64,000 nucleotides of DNA from Gammaproteobacteria bacterium (lineage in GTDB: Bacteria > Pseudomonadota > Gammaproteobacteria > Pseudomonadales > Pseudohongiellaceae). How positions within the stretch are numbered: position 1 is the first letter of the stretch; each line of letters begins with the position of its first letter. The stretch covers positions 62,001-126,000 of the forward strand of contig JAQWZF010000023.1 of the NCBI GenBank assembly GCA_029253585.1, in the 5' to 3' direction. Positions 18,298 through 27,548 of the stretch are shown here, piece by piece. A model generated the notes under the pieces. That model saw only the letters and a program-made list of their open reading frames with translations. It was not told the DNA's origin and searched no databases. Position numbers and translations under genes: made by a program.

Positions 18298-19499
18298 TAG
18301 CGCCAGACCGGATCGAAACCGGCTTCCTCCAGACGCTCGGCACGCAACAGTGTCCAGGCCTCAACAAACTGGTCTTGATCACGGATGCCTCTGGCTGTCA
18401 TCTCACCCCAGGCCGAAATAAGTACTTCCTGCCGGCGTATCAGTGACTGATTGTGAGCCTCAATGGCATCCGTCCAGACGCCGATCTCACGCCAATAGTT
18501 AACCGCTCCCTCATGGTAGGGAACAACCCAATTAAACACCTGTGATTCCAATGCCCAGCCTATAGCACCAGGATCGGAGTCTTTGAACTCATCGTAGTTC
18601 TCATTGATTACGCGGGTTAGGGAATACACGAAGTCGCTATCCTGAGAGGCAAGCGTAGTTAGCAGTGGGTAGGGATAGGTTCCTGCTTCGTGAGGCTCTT
18701 CATCACTAATAGATGCGCCACGGGTGGCCATATGTTTCGTGAAATAGGGGCCAACCGCCAACATGCGCTCCCAACATCCCGCATCTTCATGGGGTGCGGG
18801 CAACCAATTGATTCCCCTGGGCGAAGCCTCTAGACGAAACGGCGGGCCTGAGACTGTAGTGCCAAATGCGACATCGACATCACCATTAATCACGCCATTC
18901 CATTTAGCGTCATAGCCCGGAAAGTCCACGCGAACCACGTCATCCCAGGTTAGACCACCACAAGCCAGATAGGCCTCCATGGACACATTCAGGGCTGGCG
19001 CCGCTCTCACATAGGGCACCCTGCGGCCACGCAATTCTGCAAAACTGGTAATACCCGTGTCGGCGGCCACCGCCACGGCCTGGTTACTCAAACCGTTGGA
19101 GGTCATCAGTAGCCGCAGTGGCTGTGGCCCCCACTCCGGATTCGCAAACTGAAACATGCCTTCCTGAGCGAAATACGTCGCCACGCCATTGGCGGTAAAA
19201 TCGACCCGGCCACTCTTAAGAGGCAGAAGACGGGACACATCGTTCTGACCCGGGATAACGCGCAGGGTGACGTTGTACTTGTCACGCAACATGGCGCCTA
19301 TGGCCACCGCCTGGTTATAACCTGTTGAACCCAGATTGTACGCCGTCCATGCCATCTGCCGCGGCAGTTCAGGCTCACTGGACTGGGCTTGGGACAGGCT
19401 TGTCAGGGAAAGCGAGGCGAATAGCGAAAGCAGAAGAGTAGCGGACTGAAAAGGTTTGGATCCGTACAAGACTAGTGATTTTGGGGACTGAGACAACAC
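18297..19499 (-). CDS. TAXI-family TRAP solute-binding protein
   Basis: This periplasmic receptor delivers substrate to the adjacent TRAP permease. The 400-residue protein has a signal peptide (SLTSLSQAQS region) and the TAXI lead MAWTAYNLGSTGYNQAVAIG. It continues with a VRVIPGQNDVSRLLPLKSGRVDF-like lobe (here starting LRVIPGQND) and an RVPYVRAAPALNVSMEAYL hinge. The start codon is GTG with AGGAGA six to seven nt upstream; TTG immediately after is also possible. It is the first gene of a six-gene minus-strand unit. Typical TAXI ligands are glutamate, 2-oxoglutarate and other organic acids; the ligand here is not known. Confidence 0.92.
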   Translation of the reverse strand: MLSQSPKSLVLYGSKPFQSATLLLSLFASLSLTSLSQAQSSEPELPRQMAWTAYNLGSTGYNQAVAIGAMLRDKYNVTLRVIPGQNDVSRLLPLKSGRVDFTANGVATYFAQEGMFQFANPEWGPQPLRLLMTSNGLSNQAVAVAADTGITSFAELRGRRVPYVRAAPALNVSMEAYLACGGLTWDDVVRVDFPGYDAKWNGVINGDVDVAFGTTVSGPPFRLEASPRGINWLPAPHEDAGCWERMLAVGPYFTKHMATRGASISDEEPHEAGTYPYPLLTTLASQDSDFVYSLTRVINENYDEFKDSDPGAIGWALESQVFNWVVPYHEGAVNYWREIGVWTDAIEAHNQSLIRRQEVLISAWGEMTARGIRDQDQFVEAWTLLRAERLEEAGFDPVWR

Positions 19500-19755
19500 G
19501 CTAATTCTCCTGAAGATTTTCTATTATTAGCCCGAAGACTAGCAGGGGCGGCAGGCAAGTGGAAGGAATATGCACCCCCGCAAAATCAATTCGGGAATAC
19601 TGGGCAGCCAATGATTCATGAAGTTGGACAACGCCTATGAAGCGAGATACCTTCTACCCTCTATTTGCTTACTCACTAAGGGTTCTGTGGACAGTCTGAG
19701 CTTCAATTTCTCCTTGGCAGCGCACCCTATCCTCCCGAGCCCACAATCATAAAAC

Positions 19756-20901
19756 ATGTACTCGATACTTAGTGTAGCCACCACCATTACTCTGCTTAGC
19801 TCCCTGTTTGTTTGCATCAGGTGGGGCAACGTGGTGTGCCGTGGCACTATTCCAACTTCGCTGCTAACGTTCTGCGCAATCCTCTTCACTTCTGGATTGG
19901 ATGTAGGCTTGATCATGTTCCCGCTGGTCGAATTTCCTGTCTATGCTCTAGAGGCCGAGTACAGTTTCGCCAATCCGCTCGCTATAGAGTTTGGCTTCTG
20001 GGGTTTTCTGGTTTGGGCTTTCTATTTCCTAACAACTTTCTACTTTTGCATTGTTGAGCCCAAGGTAAAATTGTTCGAGATTAAAGCCTTAAAGATCGTG
20101 AACAATCTCATCATTATTGCTACCTGCGCCTTTACCGGCTTTCTCTTCCTGGATTCCGTCCCCGATTACATCGAAGGAATTAGTGCAGTTGAAAAATTCG
20201 GTTTGCTTGGAGTTCTCGTCCTTTTTGCCACCTACTCCAGCTCCCATATCCGCTACGTTAAACTGTTAAGCGTCGCATCCGCATCGTTATTCCTGTTGCT
20301 AGGCTTCATTCTGGCCTTTGTTTCTGGCGCATCTTTGAGTGAATTTCTACAAACCGCCACGGGGATAGGCGAATACTTCGGCAATATTCATTACTTCTTC
20401 ACACCCTTGAGTGACTATCATGGCTGGTACTTATTCTGGTGGTTTTCCTGGAGCATTATGATTGGACAGTTTGTCGCCCGGTTTGTCTCGCCTATGCCGA
20501 CCTGGCAATTATTTTTAGCTTTACTAACAATTCCCTCGATCGCCCTGGCACTGTGGTTTACAACGCTCTACTACTATTTCATCAACGAGATAACAATTGG
20601 ACCAATCTTAAATATGGCTATGGTGGGGCTAGGTATTATCTTCGTCGCTAATTCCCTCGACTCTCTGATCCGACTCTACACCGACAATCTAGGCTTCGGT
20701 GTCAGGCGGCTAGGCCTGGGAGTGTACTTAGTCGCGAACTGGGCGCTAATCTACTCACTGATATTACTCTACCAATTTACTCCCTTTCAGATCGAATGGG
20801 TCGGCTTGGCGGTAATCGGTCTCTATGCGGTTATCTATTTCTTATTATTTAAAAGGCGCAAGCGATTTTTCCGCGGCAGCCTCTCAACAAACCCTCTATG
20901 A
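19756..20901 (+). CDS. Short BCCT-like transporter
   Basis: The 381-residue integral membrane protein has about ten hydrophobic segments. Its middle resembles the betaine/choline/carnitine transporter core: [20 protein letters not shown] matches the BCCT Trp-rich segment, and the following [15 protein letters not shown] and [19 protein letters not shown] match the family order. BCCT proteins are usually 500 residues or more, so this one lacks N- and C-terminal portions. The next gene starts 7 bp later and encodes a choline-dehydrogenase-like flavoprotein, which fits uptake plus oxidation of a quaternary-amine alcohol. This is inference; the divergent sequence could carry another substrate. 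Confidence 0.65.
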   Translation: MYSILSVATTITLLSSLFVCIRWGNVVCRGTIPTSLLTFCAILFTSGLDVGLIMFPLVEFPVYALEAEYSFANPLAIEFGFWGFLVWAFYFLTTFYFCIVEPKVKLFEIKALKIVNNLIIIATCAFTGFLFLDSVPDYIEGISAVEKFGLLGVLVLFATYSSSHIRYVKLLSVASASLFLLLGFILAFVSGASLSEFLQTATGIGEYFGNIHYFFTPLSDYHGWYLFWWFSWSIMIGQFVARFVSPMPTWQLFLALLTIPSIALALWFTTLYYYFINEITIGPILNMAMVGLGIIFVANSLDSLIRLYTDNLGFGVRRLGLGVYLVANWALIYSLILLYQFTPFQIEWVGLAVIGLYAVIYFLLFKRRKRFFRGSLSTNPL

Positions 20902-20908
20902 GAAGTTC

Positions 20909-22612
20909 ATGAAAGAAGCGAATACAGCTAACGACTCCTTTGACTATGTAATCGTCGGCGCCGGATCTGCAGGCGCTATTCTCGCCAGTCGCCTATCGGA
21001 AGACAAGAATGTAACCGTGTTATTACTCGAATATGGCGGCAGCGACTCCAGTATTTTTGTTCGTATGCCTTCGGCTCTCTCGATCCCAATGAACTCACCC
21101 ACATACAACTGGGGGTTCGAGTCCCAGCCAGAGCCATTCCTTAATAATCGGCGGATGAATTGCCCCAGAGGAAAAGTGTTAGGAGGGACATCGTCGATCA
21201 ACGGCATGGTTTATGTGCGGGGCCATGCCTCGGATATAGATGACTGGGAAGAGAGCGGCGCCAAGGGCTGGAACTACGCGAACTGTCTGCCCTATTTCAA
21301 AAAGCTGGAAACTCACGAGGTCGTCGAAAGCGAATATGCCGGCGACGCAGGGCCTATAAAAATTAGCGGCGGCAATCGAATGAAGAACCCGCTCTACAGA
21401 GCTTTCGTTCAGGCCGGTGTCGATGCCGGGTACAGCGAGACAGCTGATTATAATGGCTATCAACAAGAAGGCTTCGGTCCCAAGTATATGAACATTGCAG
21501 ATGGTATTCGTGCCTCTACCGGATATTCCTATCTAAAACCGGCAAGACAGCGGGGCAATCTTCACATAGTGAAGCATGCCCTCGTACATCGCGTCTTGCT
21601 AGAGGAGAAAAAAGCAATCGGGGTCGAATGTGAGATTAAGGGACGGACACATTACTACCATGCACGCCGCGAAGTAATCATTGCAGCGGGCGCGATAGGC
21701 TCACCACATCTTTTACAGACCTCTGGTATCGGGGCGCCTGCGGCTATGGCAGAAGCCGGCATAGAACCTCTACACGAACTTACGGGCGTTGGAGAAAATC
21801 TACAGGATCATCTGGAGTTTAATTTCCAGTATCGCTGCAAGCAACCCATTACCCTGAACAGCAAGCTAGGCCTTATCAGCAAGGGCAAAATCGGACTGCG
21901 CTGGCTACTGTTTCGCAGCGGCCTGGGCAGCACAAATCATTTCGAAGCCTGCGCGTTTATCCGTTCGCGAGCCGGCGTGAAGTGGCCGGATATTCAATAC
22001 CATTTCCTTCCTGGCGCTATTGCCTATGATGGTAGCTCCGCCTTCAAGGGGCATGGCTTTCAAGTTCATGTGGGTCACAACAAACCCACGAGTCGAGGCT
22101 TTGTCCACACAGTCGACGCAAATATTAGGAATGCGCCCAAGATACAGTTCAATTACCTGCAGACAGAAGCTGACCGACAAGGCTTCAGAGACGCACTGCG
22201 CCTAACTCGAGAGATTATGAGCCAGCCGGCTATGGACGCCTATAGAGATGAGGTGATCGCCCCCTCTAATGATGTTGAGAGCGACGAAGAAATCGACAGT
22301 TTCATCGCGGACGCTGTAGATAGTGCCTACCACCCTTGCGGTACTTGCAAGATGGGGTCTGATGCCCTCGCGGTAGTCGATGCGGACCTCAGGGTAAGAG
22401 GCATCGCTAATTTACGAGTCGTCGATGCCTCGGTATTCCCCAGTATCACTAACGGCAACATCAATGCGCCGACTATGATGTTGGCCGAGCGCGCGGCCGA
22501 TCTGATTAAAAACAGGGGCACACTACCCCCTATCAAACTGCCTTGGTATACCGATCCGGACTGGGAAACTCAGCAGCGCCGAACCCCAATGCCGACCAGA
22601 GCCTCTAAATAG
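20909..22612 (+). CDS. GMC-family FAD oxidoreductase, choline-dehydrogenase-like
   Basis: This flavoprotein oxidises an alcohol, with electrons passed to the membrane chain or a carrier. The 567-residue protein has the FAD dinucleotide fold [19 protein letters not shown] near residue 15, GMC signature 1 ([19 protein letters not shown]), signature 2 ([15 protein letters not shown]), and the C-terminal catalytic region HPCGTCKMG with [18 protein letters not shown]. No signal peptide is seen. I chose the ATG at 20909, seven bases after the BCCT stop; the frame is open 28 codons further up but that part overlaps the permease gene. BetA-type choline or glucose-alcohol substrates are possible. Confidence 0.88.
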   Translation: MKEANTANDSFDYVIVGAGSAGAILASRLSEDKNVTVLLLEYGGSDSSIFVRMPSALSIPMNSPTYNWGFESQPEPFLNNRRMNCPRGKVLGGTSSINGMVYVRGHASDIDDWEESGAKGWNYANCLPYFKKLETHEVVESEYAGDAGPIKISGGNRMKNPLYRAFVQAGVDAGYSETADYNGYQQEGFGPKYMNIADGIRASTGYSYLKPARQRGNLHIVKHALVHRVLLEEKKAIGVECEIKGRTHYYHARREVIIAAGAIGSPHLLQTSGIGAPAAMAEAGIEPLHELTGVGENLQDHLEFNFQYRCKQPITLNSKLGLISKGKIGLRWLLFRSGLGSTNHFEACAFIRSRAGVKWPDIQYHFLPGAIAYDGSSAFKGHGFQVHVGHNKPTSRGFVHTVDANIRNAPKIQFNYLQTEADRQGFRDALRLTREIMSQPAMDAYRDEVIAPSNDVESDEEIDSFIADAVDSAYHPCGTCKMGSDALAVVDADLRVRGIANLRVVDASVFPSITNGNINAPTMMLAERAADLIKNRGTLPPIKLPWYTDPDWETQQRRTPMPTRASK

Positions 22613-22692
22613 CACTCTATTGTAGCGAGCAGGACTCTGACAGGCCCCTAGAATCAGCTGCTGCAGCTTTATCACACTTTATTACAGTCCGG

Positions 22693-22758
22693 CTTATCAC
22701 TACCTATATACCCTATGGTATCCTCCACTAGATTCTGTACTTTAAAGAGGCTAAAACA
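22693..22758 (+). repeat. Leader block copy 1 upstream of PQQ dehydrogenase A
   Basis: This block starts CTTATC and contains CTATATACCCTATGGTATCC. It is nearly the same as the block at 27484-27548 before the second PQQ dehydrogenase. It probably carries the shared promoter; the -10 element may lie in the TATGGTAT part. Its conservation beyond the coding region shows that the promoter was duplicated with the gene. Confidence 0.65.
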
Positions 22759-24813
22759 ATGAAATCACGCTCCTCAACAATGGGCTCACTAGCCAAGAAA
22801 GTCAGCACTTTAGGCCTTCTGGCGGCTGCTTTGGGCTTAAGCCCTCAGATAGCTCTGAGTCAAAACCTGGTTACCGATGACACCGCGGAGTGGTTCACAC
22901 TCGGCGGCGACTACGCCCATACGCGCTACACCCCTGCCGATGAAATTACGGCGGAGAACTTCAATGAACTCGAAGTTGCCTGGGAATGGGATGGCGCCAG
23001 CTTCGGCGGCCGCTCAGGCCGCTCAACACCTACTTATGTAGATGGCAAGTTATTCACTGTATCTGGTGCTCGCCGCAACGTGGTTGCGATCGATCCCAAG
23101 ACTGGCGAGACCCTCTGGTCGTATCGCCTACCAAACACAGGCCGCTGGGAATATTCCATGCGCGCCTCATACGGCAAGGGTATCGGCTATTCACGTATTG
23201 ATGGAAAGGGTGTGGTCTATATCTCCACTCCTGGCTTCTTCCTGGTCGCGCTCGATGCCGAGACCGGCGCCCCACTTGAAGGCTTCGGCGGACAAGTACC
23301 TGTGGATGGCTTCCCATCAACTGGTGTAGTGGACATGCTTGCCGATCTGGGCCATCCCTATGACCCTTATGAAGGCATTCCGCTAGAGACTGGCTACATC
23401 ACGACTTCCTCTCCTCCGATTGTAGTTAACGACACTATCGTCGTGGGCAACTCTGCTGAGCAGGGTTATTTGCAGGCGAGAGTCGAGAACGTACCTGGCG
23501 ATATCCTGGCTTATGACAAGACAACCGGCGAGTTCAAATGGAAGTTCAACGTCATTCCACGTCCGGGTGAGTACGGTCACGAGACTTGGGAAAACGATGC
23601 CTGGCAGTGGACGGGAGACGTATCTTCCTGGGCACCACTAACAGCCGATCCTGAGAACAACATCGTCTATGTTCCAACTAACCCGCCAACGATTGATTAC
23701 TACGGCGGCTTCCGTCCCGGTGATGGTCTGTTTGGTACCAGCCTGATAGCACTGGACACAGAAACTGGCGAACGTCGCTGGCACTTCCAGACGGTGCATC
23801 ACGATGTATGGAACTATGACAACCCGGCTGCGCCTATTCAGCTAGACCTGAATATCCCAGGCCGAGGAGTCGTTTCTTCGGTTCACCAGATCACCAAGCA
23901 GGGCTTTGTCTACTCTTTCGACCGCATGACTGGCGAGCCAATCTGGCCAATCGAAGAGCGCGCAGTTCCAGCCTCACTGGTGCCTGGCGAGAAGCTGTCT
24001 GCAACACAGCCTTTCCCAACTAAGCCGGCGGCCTACGAAATGCAGGGCCTGACTGAAGACGATCTAATCGACTTCACTCCCCAGCTGCGTAGAGAAGCGC
24101 TTGAAGTGATGGCCAATTACGATATGGGCCCTCTGTTTAATCCGCCTATCCATGATACGGATCCATCTGGCAAGATAGCCTCGGCCATGTGCCCGGGTGA
24201 CGGTGGTGGTGCAAATATCAACAACCCACCGGTAGCAGATCCTACAACAGGCTTCCTCTACGTTACGTCTAGAAAGGCTTGCAGCTGGCAGCGAATTATT
24301 CCTGGCGAAGAGGCGGATGCTCGCATCGACCTCCCAACAGGAGCTACTTTCGCAGCCTATGCCAATGGCGCCCGCCCAAGACCACCGCGTCTTGCTTCCG
24401 GCCTGCCTTACTTTAAGCCACCGTACAGCACGATTACTGCCTACGATATGAATTCAGGTGATATTGCGTTCCAGATTCCTACTGGCGAAACCCCTGATCG
24501 TATCCGCAACAACCCTGCTCTGGATGGCATTGATGTGGGTGATACTGGTACTGGCAACGCGATTACCATGGTAACTACGGCAAATATGCTGATTTATTCA
24601 GACATGGATCACGACGGCGAGACCGCCCTTCTTTACGGTATCGACAAGATGACCGGCGAAGAAGTTGGTCGAATCGAAGTGCCAGCTCAGAGTCGCTATG
24701 GCATGAGCTCTTGGATGCACGATGGACATCAGTACATCATCCTGCAGACAGGTTCCAAGCTTACCGCAATGGCAATGCCAGGCGCGCAAGCTACTGGTGG
24801 CGCTGCACACTAG
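22759..24813 (+). CDS. PQQ-dependent dehydrogenase A, exported, without heme domain
   Basis: This is a periplasmic quinoprotein that oxidises an alcohol, sugar or polyol. The 684-residue protein has a signal peptide (cleavage near ALS-QNL) and then an eight-bladed propeller with repeated W-motifs (VVAIDPKTGETLWSYRLP, IALDTETGERRWHFQ, AYDMNSGDIAFQIPTG). The segment equivalent to the catalytic Asp loop reads HHDVWNYDNPAAP (W351-N-Y-D354). The vicinal Cys-Cys of methanol dehydrogenases and the C-terminal heme c of quinohemoproteins are both absent. Electrons probably pass to the diheme cytochrome c encoded 1.9 kb downstream. It is a near copy of the gene at 27549. Confidence 0.88.
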   Translation: MKSRSSTMGSLAKKVSTLGLLAAALGLSPQIALSQNLVTDDTAEWFTLGGDYAHTRYTPADEITAENFNELEVAWEWDGASFGGRSGRSTPTYVDGKLFTVSGARRNVVAIDPKTGETLWSYRLPNTGRWEYSMRASYGKGIGYSRIDGKGVVYISTPGFFLVALDAETGAPLEGFGGQVPVDGFPSTGVVDMLADLGHPYDPYEGIPLETGYITTSSPPIVVNDTIVVGNSAEQGYLQARVENVPGDILAYDKTTGEFKWKFNVIPRPGEYGHETWENDAWQWTGDVSSWAPLTADPENNIVYVPTNPPTIDYYGGFRPGDGLFGTSLIALDTETGERRWHFQTVHHDVWNYDNPAAPIQLDLNIPGRGVVSSVHQITKQGFVYSFDRMTGEPIWPIEERAVPASLVPGEKLSATQPFPTKPAAYEMQGLTEDDLIDFTPQLRREALEVMANYDMGPLFNPPIHDTDPSGKIASAMCPGDGGGANINNPPVADPTTGFLYVTSRKACSWQRIIPGEEADARIDLPTGATFAAYANGARPRPPRLASGLPYFKPPYSTITAYDMNSGDIAFQIPTGETPDRIRNNPALDGIDVGDTGTGNAITMVTTANMLIYSDMDHDGETALLYGIDKMTGEEVGRIEVPAQSRYGMSSWMHDGHQYIILQTGSKLTAMAMPGAQATGGAAH

Positions 24814-24857
24814 AGCGTAATTGGATCGAGTAAAATCGAAAACTAATAGCTCGAAAC

Positions 24858-24898
24858 AAAAAGGGCGGAAGGATTAATAATCCTTCCGCCCTTTTTTT
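24858..24898 (+). terminator. Rho-independent terminator after PQQ dehydrogenase A
   Basis: Perfect arms GGGCGGAAGGA and TCCTTCCGCCC flank a TTAATAA loop and are followed by eight T. The same hairpin, with two changes, follows PQQ dehydrogenase B at 29638-29674, so it was part of the duplicated unit. Confidence 0.9.
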
Positions 24899-25100
24899 TC
24901 TCTAATTTATTCCCTGCTTATTTCCAATTAGATAGCTTTATGTGGCGGCACTTAGCCCGGACTAGCAACTCTGCCAACATTTCAATCCCACAGGTTTACT
25001 CAGAGACACAATCTGTCGCACAAATTGAGTGTTTCCAGTTTTATCTAAGGCCCTTCAAGCTGTAAAATCGGTAGCAATTATAAAGAGTAGAGGCAATACA

Positions 25101-26675
25101 ATGACTAACCCGCTATCCAGACGAGAGTTCCTTAATTTACTGGGCGCCTATGGCGGCACATCAGCGGTGCTCCAGGCAGGTGCCGCTCTGGGATTTATGC
25201 CCAGTAGCAGCCAGGCTGCCGAGATATCGCTGCGCGCCAATAATGGCAAGAAGGTAGCCATTCTCGGCACCGGCATATCTGCTCTCACTACAGCCTGGGA
25301 ACTCACCAAAGCCGGATACGACTGCACTCTACTTGAGGCCTCTCACCGCCCCGGCGGGCGCATGTTCACGGTTAGGGCAGGCACAGTCATCGACGAGATC
25401 GGAAACTATCAGCGCTGTGAATGGGATGACGACCCCCATCTGTATTTTAATGCTGGCGCCGCCCGCATCCCCAGCATTCACAGCAGTGTGCTGAAATACT
25501 GCAAAGAGCTGGAAGTTGAACTACAAGTATTTGTTAACGAAAGCAAGACAGCCTGGGTTCAAGATGATGCGCTAAATGGCGGCAAACCGGTTCGTAACAC
25601 GGATTATTCATCGAGCATGCAGGGATTCGTTTCAGAGATGCTTGCCAAGTCCCTGGGCAACTCAGAAGTAGATTCCTCTCTGACCGAATCCGAATCAGAA
25701 ACATTGCTAGGCATGTTACGCAGCTTCGGCGACCTCAATGAAGACATGCTCTACAAAGGCTCAGTCAGAGCCGGTTATGGTTCAGGCGGATTCCTCGATC
25801 ACGGTACCAAGAAAGATGTCATCGCACTGCGTGACCTTTTAAAGACACGACTGGCACGCAACGTAATGGTCACCACGCAAGAAGGAACAGGCAGTGGCCC
25901 GCTTCTTATGCAACCAGTAGGCGGCATGGATCGCATTATTTATGCATTCGCGAATCGACTTGGCAATCGAATTAAATTCCGCGCCCCGGTAACAGAAGTC
26001 ATGGTCAAAGATAACGGCGTTGAAGTAGCCTATGAAAAAAACGGCGTTACCGAAGTATTGAAGGCTGACTATTGTTTCAACTGTATTCCCAGCCATCTAA
26101 TGAGTGGCATACCTAATAACTTCCCAACTGAGTATACCGAGGCTCTGAATTACATACGCCGCGGCAAAGCCTATAAGGCTGCTTTTCAGGCCAAGGAACG
26201 TTTCTGGGAGAAGGAAAATATTTACGGAGGCATTACCTGGGTTAATGCGCCTATTCAACAGATTTGGTACCCACCGCATAATATTCACGGCAAGAAGGGT
26301 GTGGTACTCGCGGCCTATAATTTTGGCGGCGCTAACTACACCGAGATGTCACAAGAGGATAGGATCGAAGACCTGCTTAAGCATGGCGAGAAAGTTCATC
26401 CTAACTATCGTAAGATGGCAGAGAAGCCTATGACTATCGCCTGGCATCGAATGAATCATATGCTAGGCTGCGCTCCCAGATGGGCTCGAGTTAGAGGCGG
26501 CTGGTCTGACAAAGAAGAGCAGATGTATGAAACTCTTCGGCAGCCAGTGAATGGTCGTCACTACCTGATTGGCGACCAGAGCACGCAGCACTCGGCCTGG
26601 ATGGAAAGTGCTATTCAATCTGCCCATTACGCATTGGCAGATCTAGATCAACGAGTGAGATCAGAACCCGCATGA
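25101..26675 (+). CDS. Tat-exported FAD amine-oxidase-family protein
   Basis: This periplasmic flavoprotein resembles the monoamine oxidase / L-amino-acid oxidase group. The 524-residue protein begins with a twin-arginine signal (SRREFLNLLG, hydrophobic stretch, SSSQAAE). The FAD motif follows (KVAILGTGISALTTAWELTKAG, LLEASHRPGGRM). The C-terminal FAD-contact region includes GDQSTQHSAWMESAIQSAHYAL. The ATG at 25101 follows an AGAGG site; the open frame begins 72 bp earlier but without a signal. Its stop overlaps the cytochrome c start (ATGA), so it probably hands electrons to that cytochrome and works as a dehydrogenase. The substrate is unknown. Confidence 0.85.
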   Translation: MTNPLSRREFLNLLGAYGGTSAVLQAGAALGFMPSSSQAAEISLRANNGKKVAILGTGISALTTAWELTKAGYDCTLLEASHRPGGRMFTVRAGTVIDEIGNYQRCEWDDDPHLYFNAGAARIPSIHSSVLKYCKELEVELQVFVNESKTAWVQDDALNGGKPVRNTDYSSSMQGFVSEMLAKSLGNSEVDSSLTESESETLLGMLRSFGDLNEDMLYKGSVRAGYGSGGFLDHGTKKDVIALRDLLKTRLARNVMVTTQEGTGSGPLLMQPVGGMDRIIYAFANRLGNRIKFRAPVTEVMVKDNGVEVAYEKNGVTEVLKADYCFNCIPSHLMSGIPNNFPTEYTEALNYIRRGKAYKAAFQAKERFWEKENIYGGITWVNAPIQQIWYPPHNIHGKKGVVLAAYNFGGANYTEMSQEDRIEDLLKHGEKVHPNYRKMAEKPMTIAWHRMNHMLGCAPRWARVRGGWSDKEEQMYETLRQPVNGRHYLIGDQSTQHSAWMESAIQSAHYALADLDQRVRSEPA

Positions 26676-27304
26676 GAAATTTACTAACAGCAACAACACT
26701 AATCCTTTCCGCTTTTTCCATATCGGCAGTACAGGCAGCTGAAGGTGATGTAGGAGTTGAGGCCGCGATGGATGATCGCTACTGCACGACCTGTCACGGC
26801 GTCGAGGGCATAGGCAACATCGCCGTTGAAGCTCCTCGACTAGCAGGCATGGAATCTTGGTATCTAAAACGTCAGCTGGAAAATTTCCGCGCAGGAATTC
26901 GTGGAACACACGAGCAAGATACCCAGGGCATCGCCATGCGACCTATGGCGACAAAACTCAGCGATGAAAGTATAGAAGATATCGTCGCATGGGTAGGCAG
27001 TTGGGAGTACGTGCCCGCACAGGCCACCATCGAAGGCGATATAAATCAGGGGCGTAGCGCCTTCCAAAGCTGCGCGGCTTGTCATGGAGCGAATGCCGAA
27101 GGCAACGAAGCTCTGGGAGCACCCGCTCTAGCCGGTCAAAATGATTGGTACATGGTCACCCAGCTGAAGAATTTTCGCGCAGGGTTTCGAGGGGCACACC
27201 CAGAAGATACCTACGGCAGCCAGATGCTGATCATGTCGAAAGCCCTGAGAGACGATCAAGCAATCATTAACGTGGTGAGCTACATCAACACGCTGGTGAA
27301 ATAG
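26672..27304 (+). CDS. Diheme cytochrome c, c4-like
   Basis: This is a periplasmic electron carrier. The 210-residue protein has a signal peptide (SAVQA-A) and two class I cytochrome c domains. Each domain has a CXXCH heme site (C38-TT-C41-H42 and C134-AA-C137-H138) and a later axial Met candidate in matching positions (AMRPMATKLSD and QMLIMSKALRD). The two halves repeat the NFRAGxRGxH motif, showing internal duplication as in cytochrome c4. It is translationally coupled to the upstream FAD protein and lies between the two PQQ dehydrogenases, so it can accept electrons from all three. Confidence 0.92.
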   Translation: MRNLLTATTLILSAFSISAVQAAEGDVGVEAAMDDRYCTTCHGVEGIGNIAVEAPRLAGMESWYLKRQLENFRAGIRGTHEQDTQGIAMRPMATKLSDESIEDIVAWVGSWEYVPAQATIEGDINQGRSAFQSCAACHGANAEGNEALGAPALAGQNDWYMVTQLKNFRAGFRGAHPEDTYGSQMLIMSKALRDDQAIINVVSYINTLVK

Positions 27305-27313
27305 TCTTGGTGT

Positions 27314-27348
27314 AATTCTTTAGCTGCGCTTCCTTACGCTAAAGAATT
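27314..27348. terminator. Hairpin after the cytochrome c gene
   Basis: An 11-bp perfect inverted repeat (AATTCTTTAGC / GCTAAAGAATT) with a 13-nt loop lies 10 bp after the stop. There is no T-run after it, so it may be an RNA-stabilising hairpin or a weak terminator rather than a classic one. Confidence 0.5.
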
Positions 27349-27483
27349 AGACAGTTGAAGTGAAAGAGTCGGCATAGAACGCCAATATTGTACTTAGAAG
27401 CTGGCTCTATCGGTGCGCTCTATTTATCCTGAGAGCCCCTGGAATCATACCCCTGGGCTCAAAGCCGTTTTATTTCAGCCCCA

Positions 27484-27548
27484 CTTATCGCTAGCTATAT
27501 TCCCTATGGTATCCTTCGCTGGATTTTGTATCTAACGAGGCTATACCA
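27484..27548 (+). repeat. Leader block copy 2 upstream of PQQ dehydrogenase B
   Basis: This is the counterpart of 22693-22758, sharing CTATAT, CCCTATGGTATCC and the GAGGCTA ribosome-site region before the ATG. It supports duplication of promoter plus gene. Confidence 0.65.
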
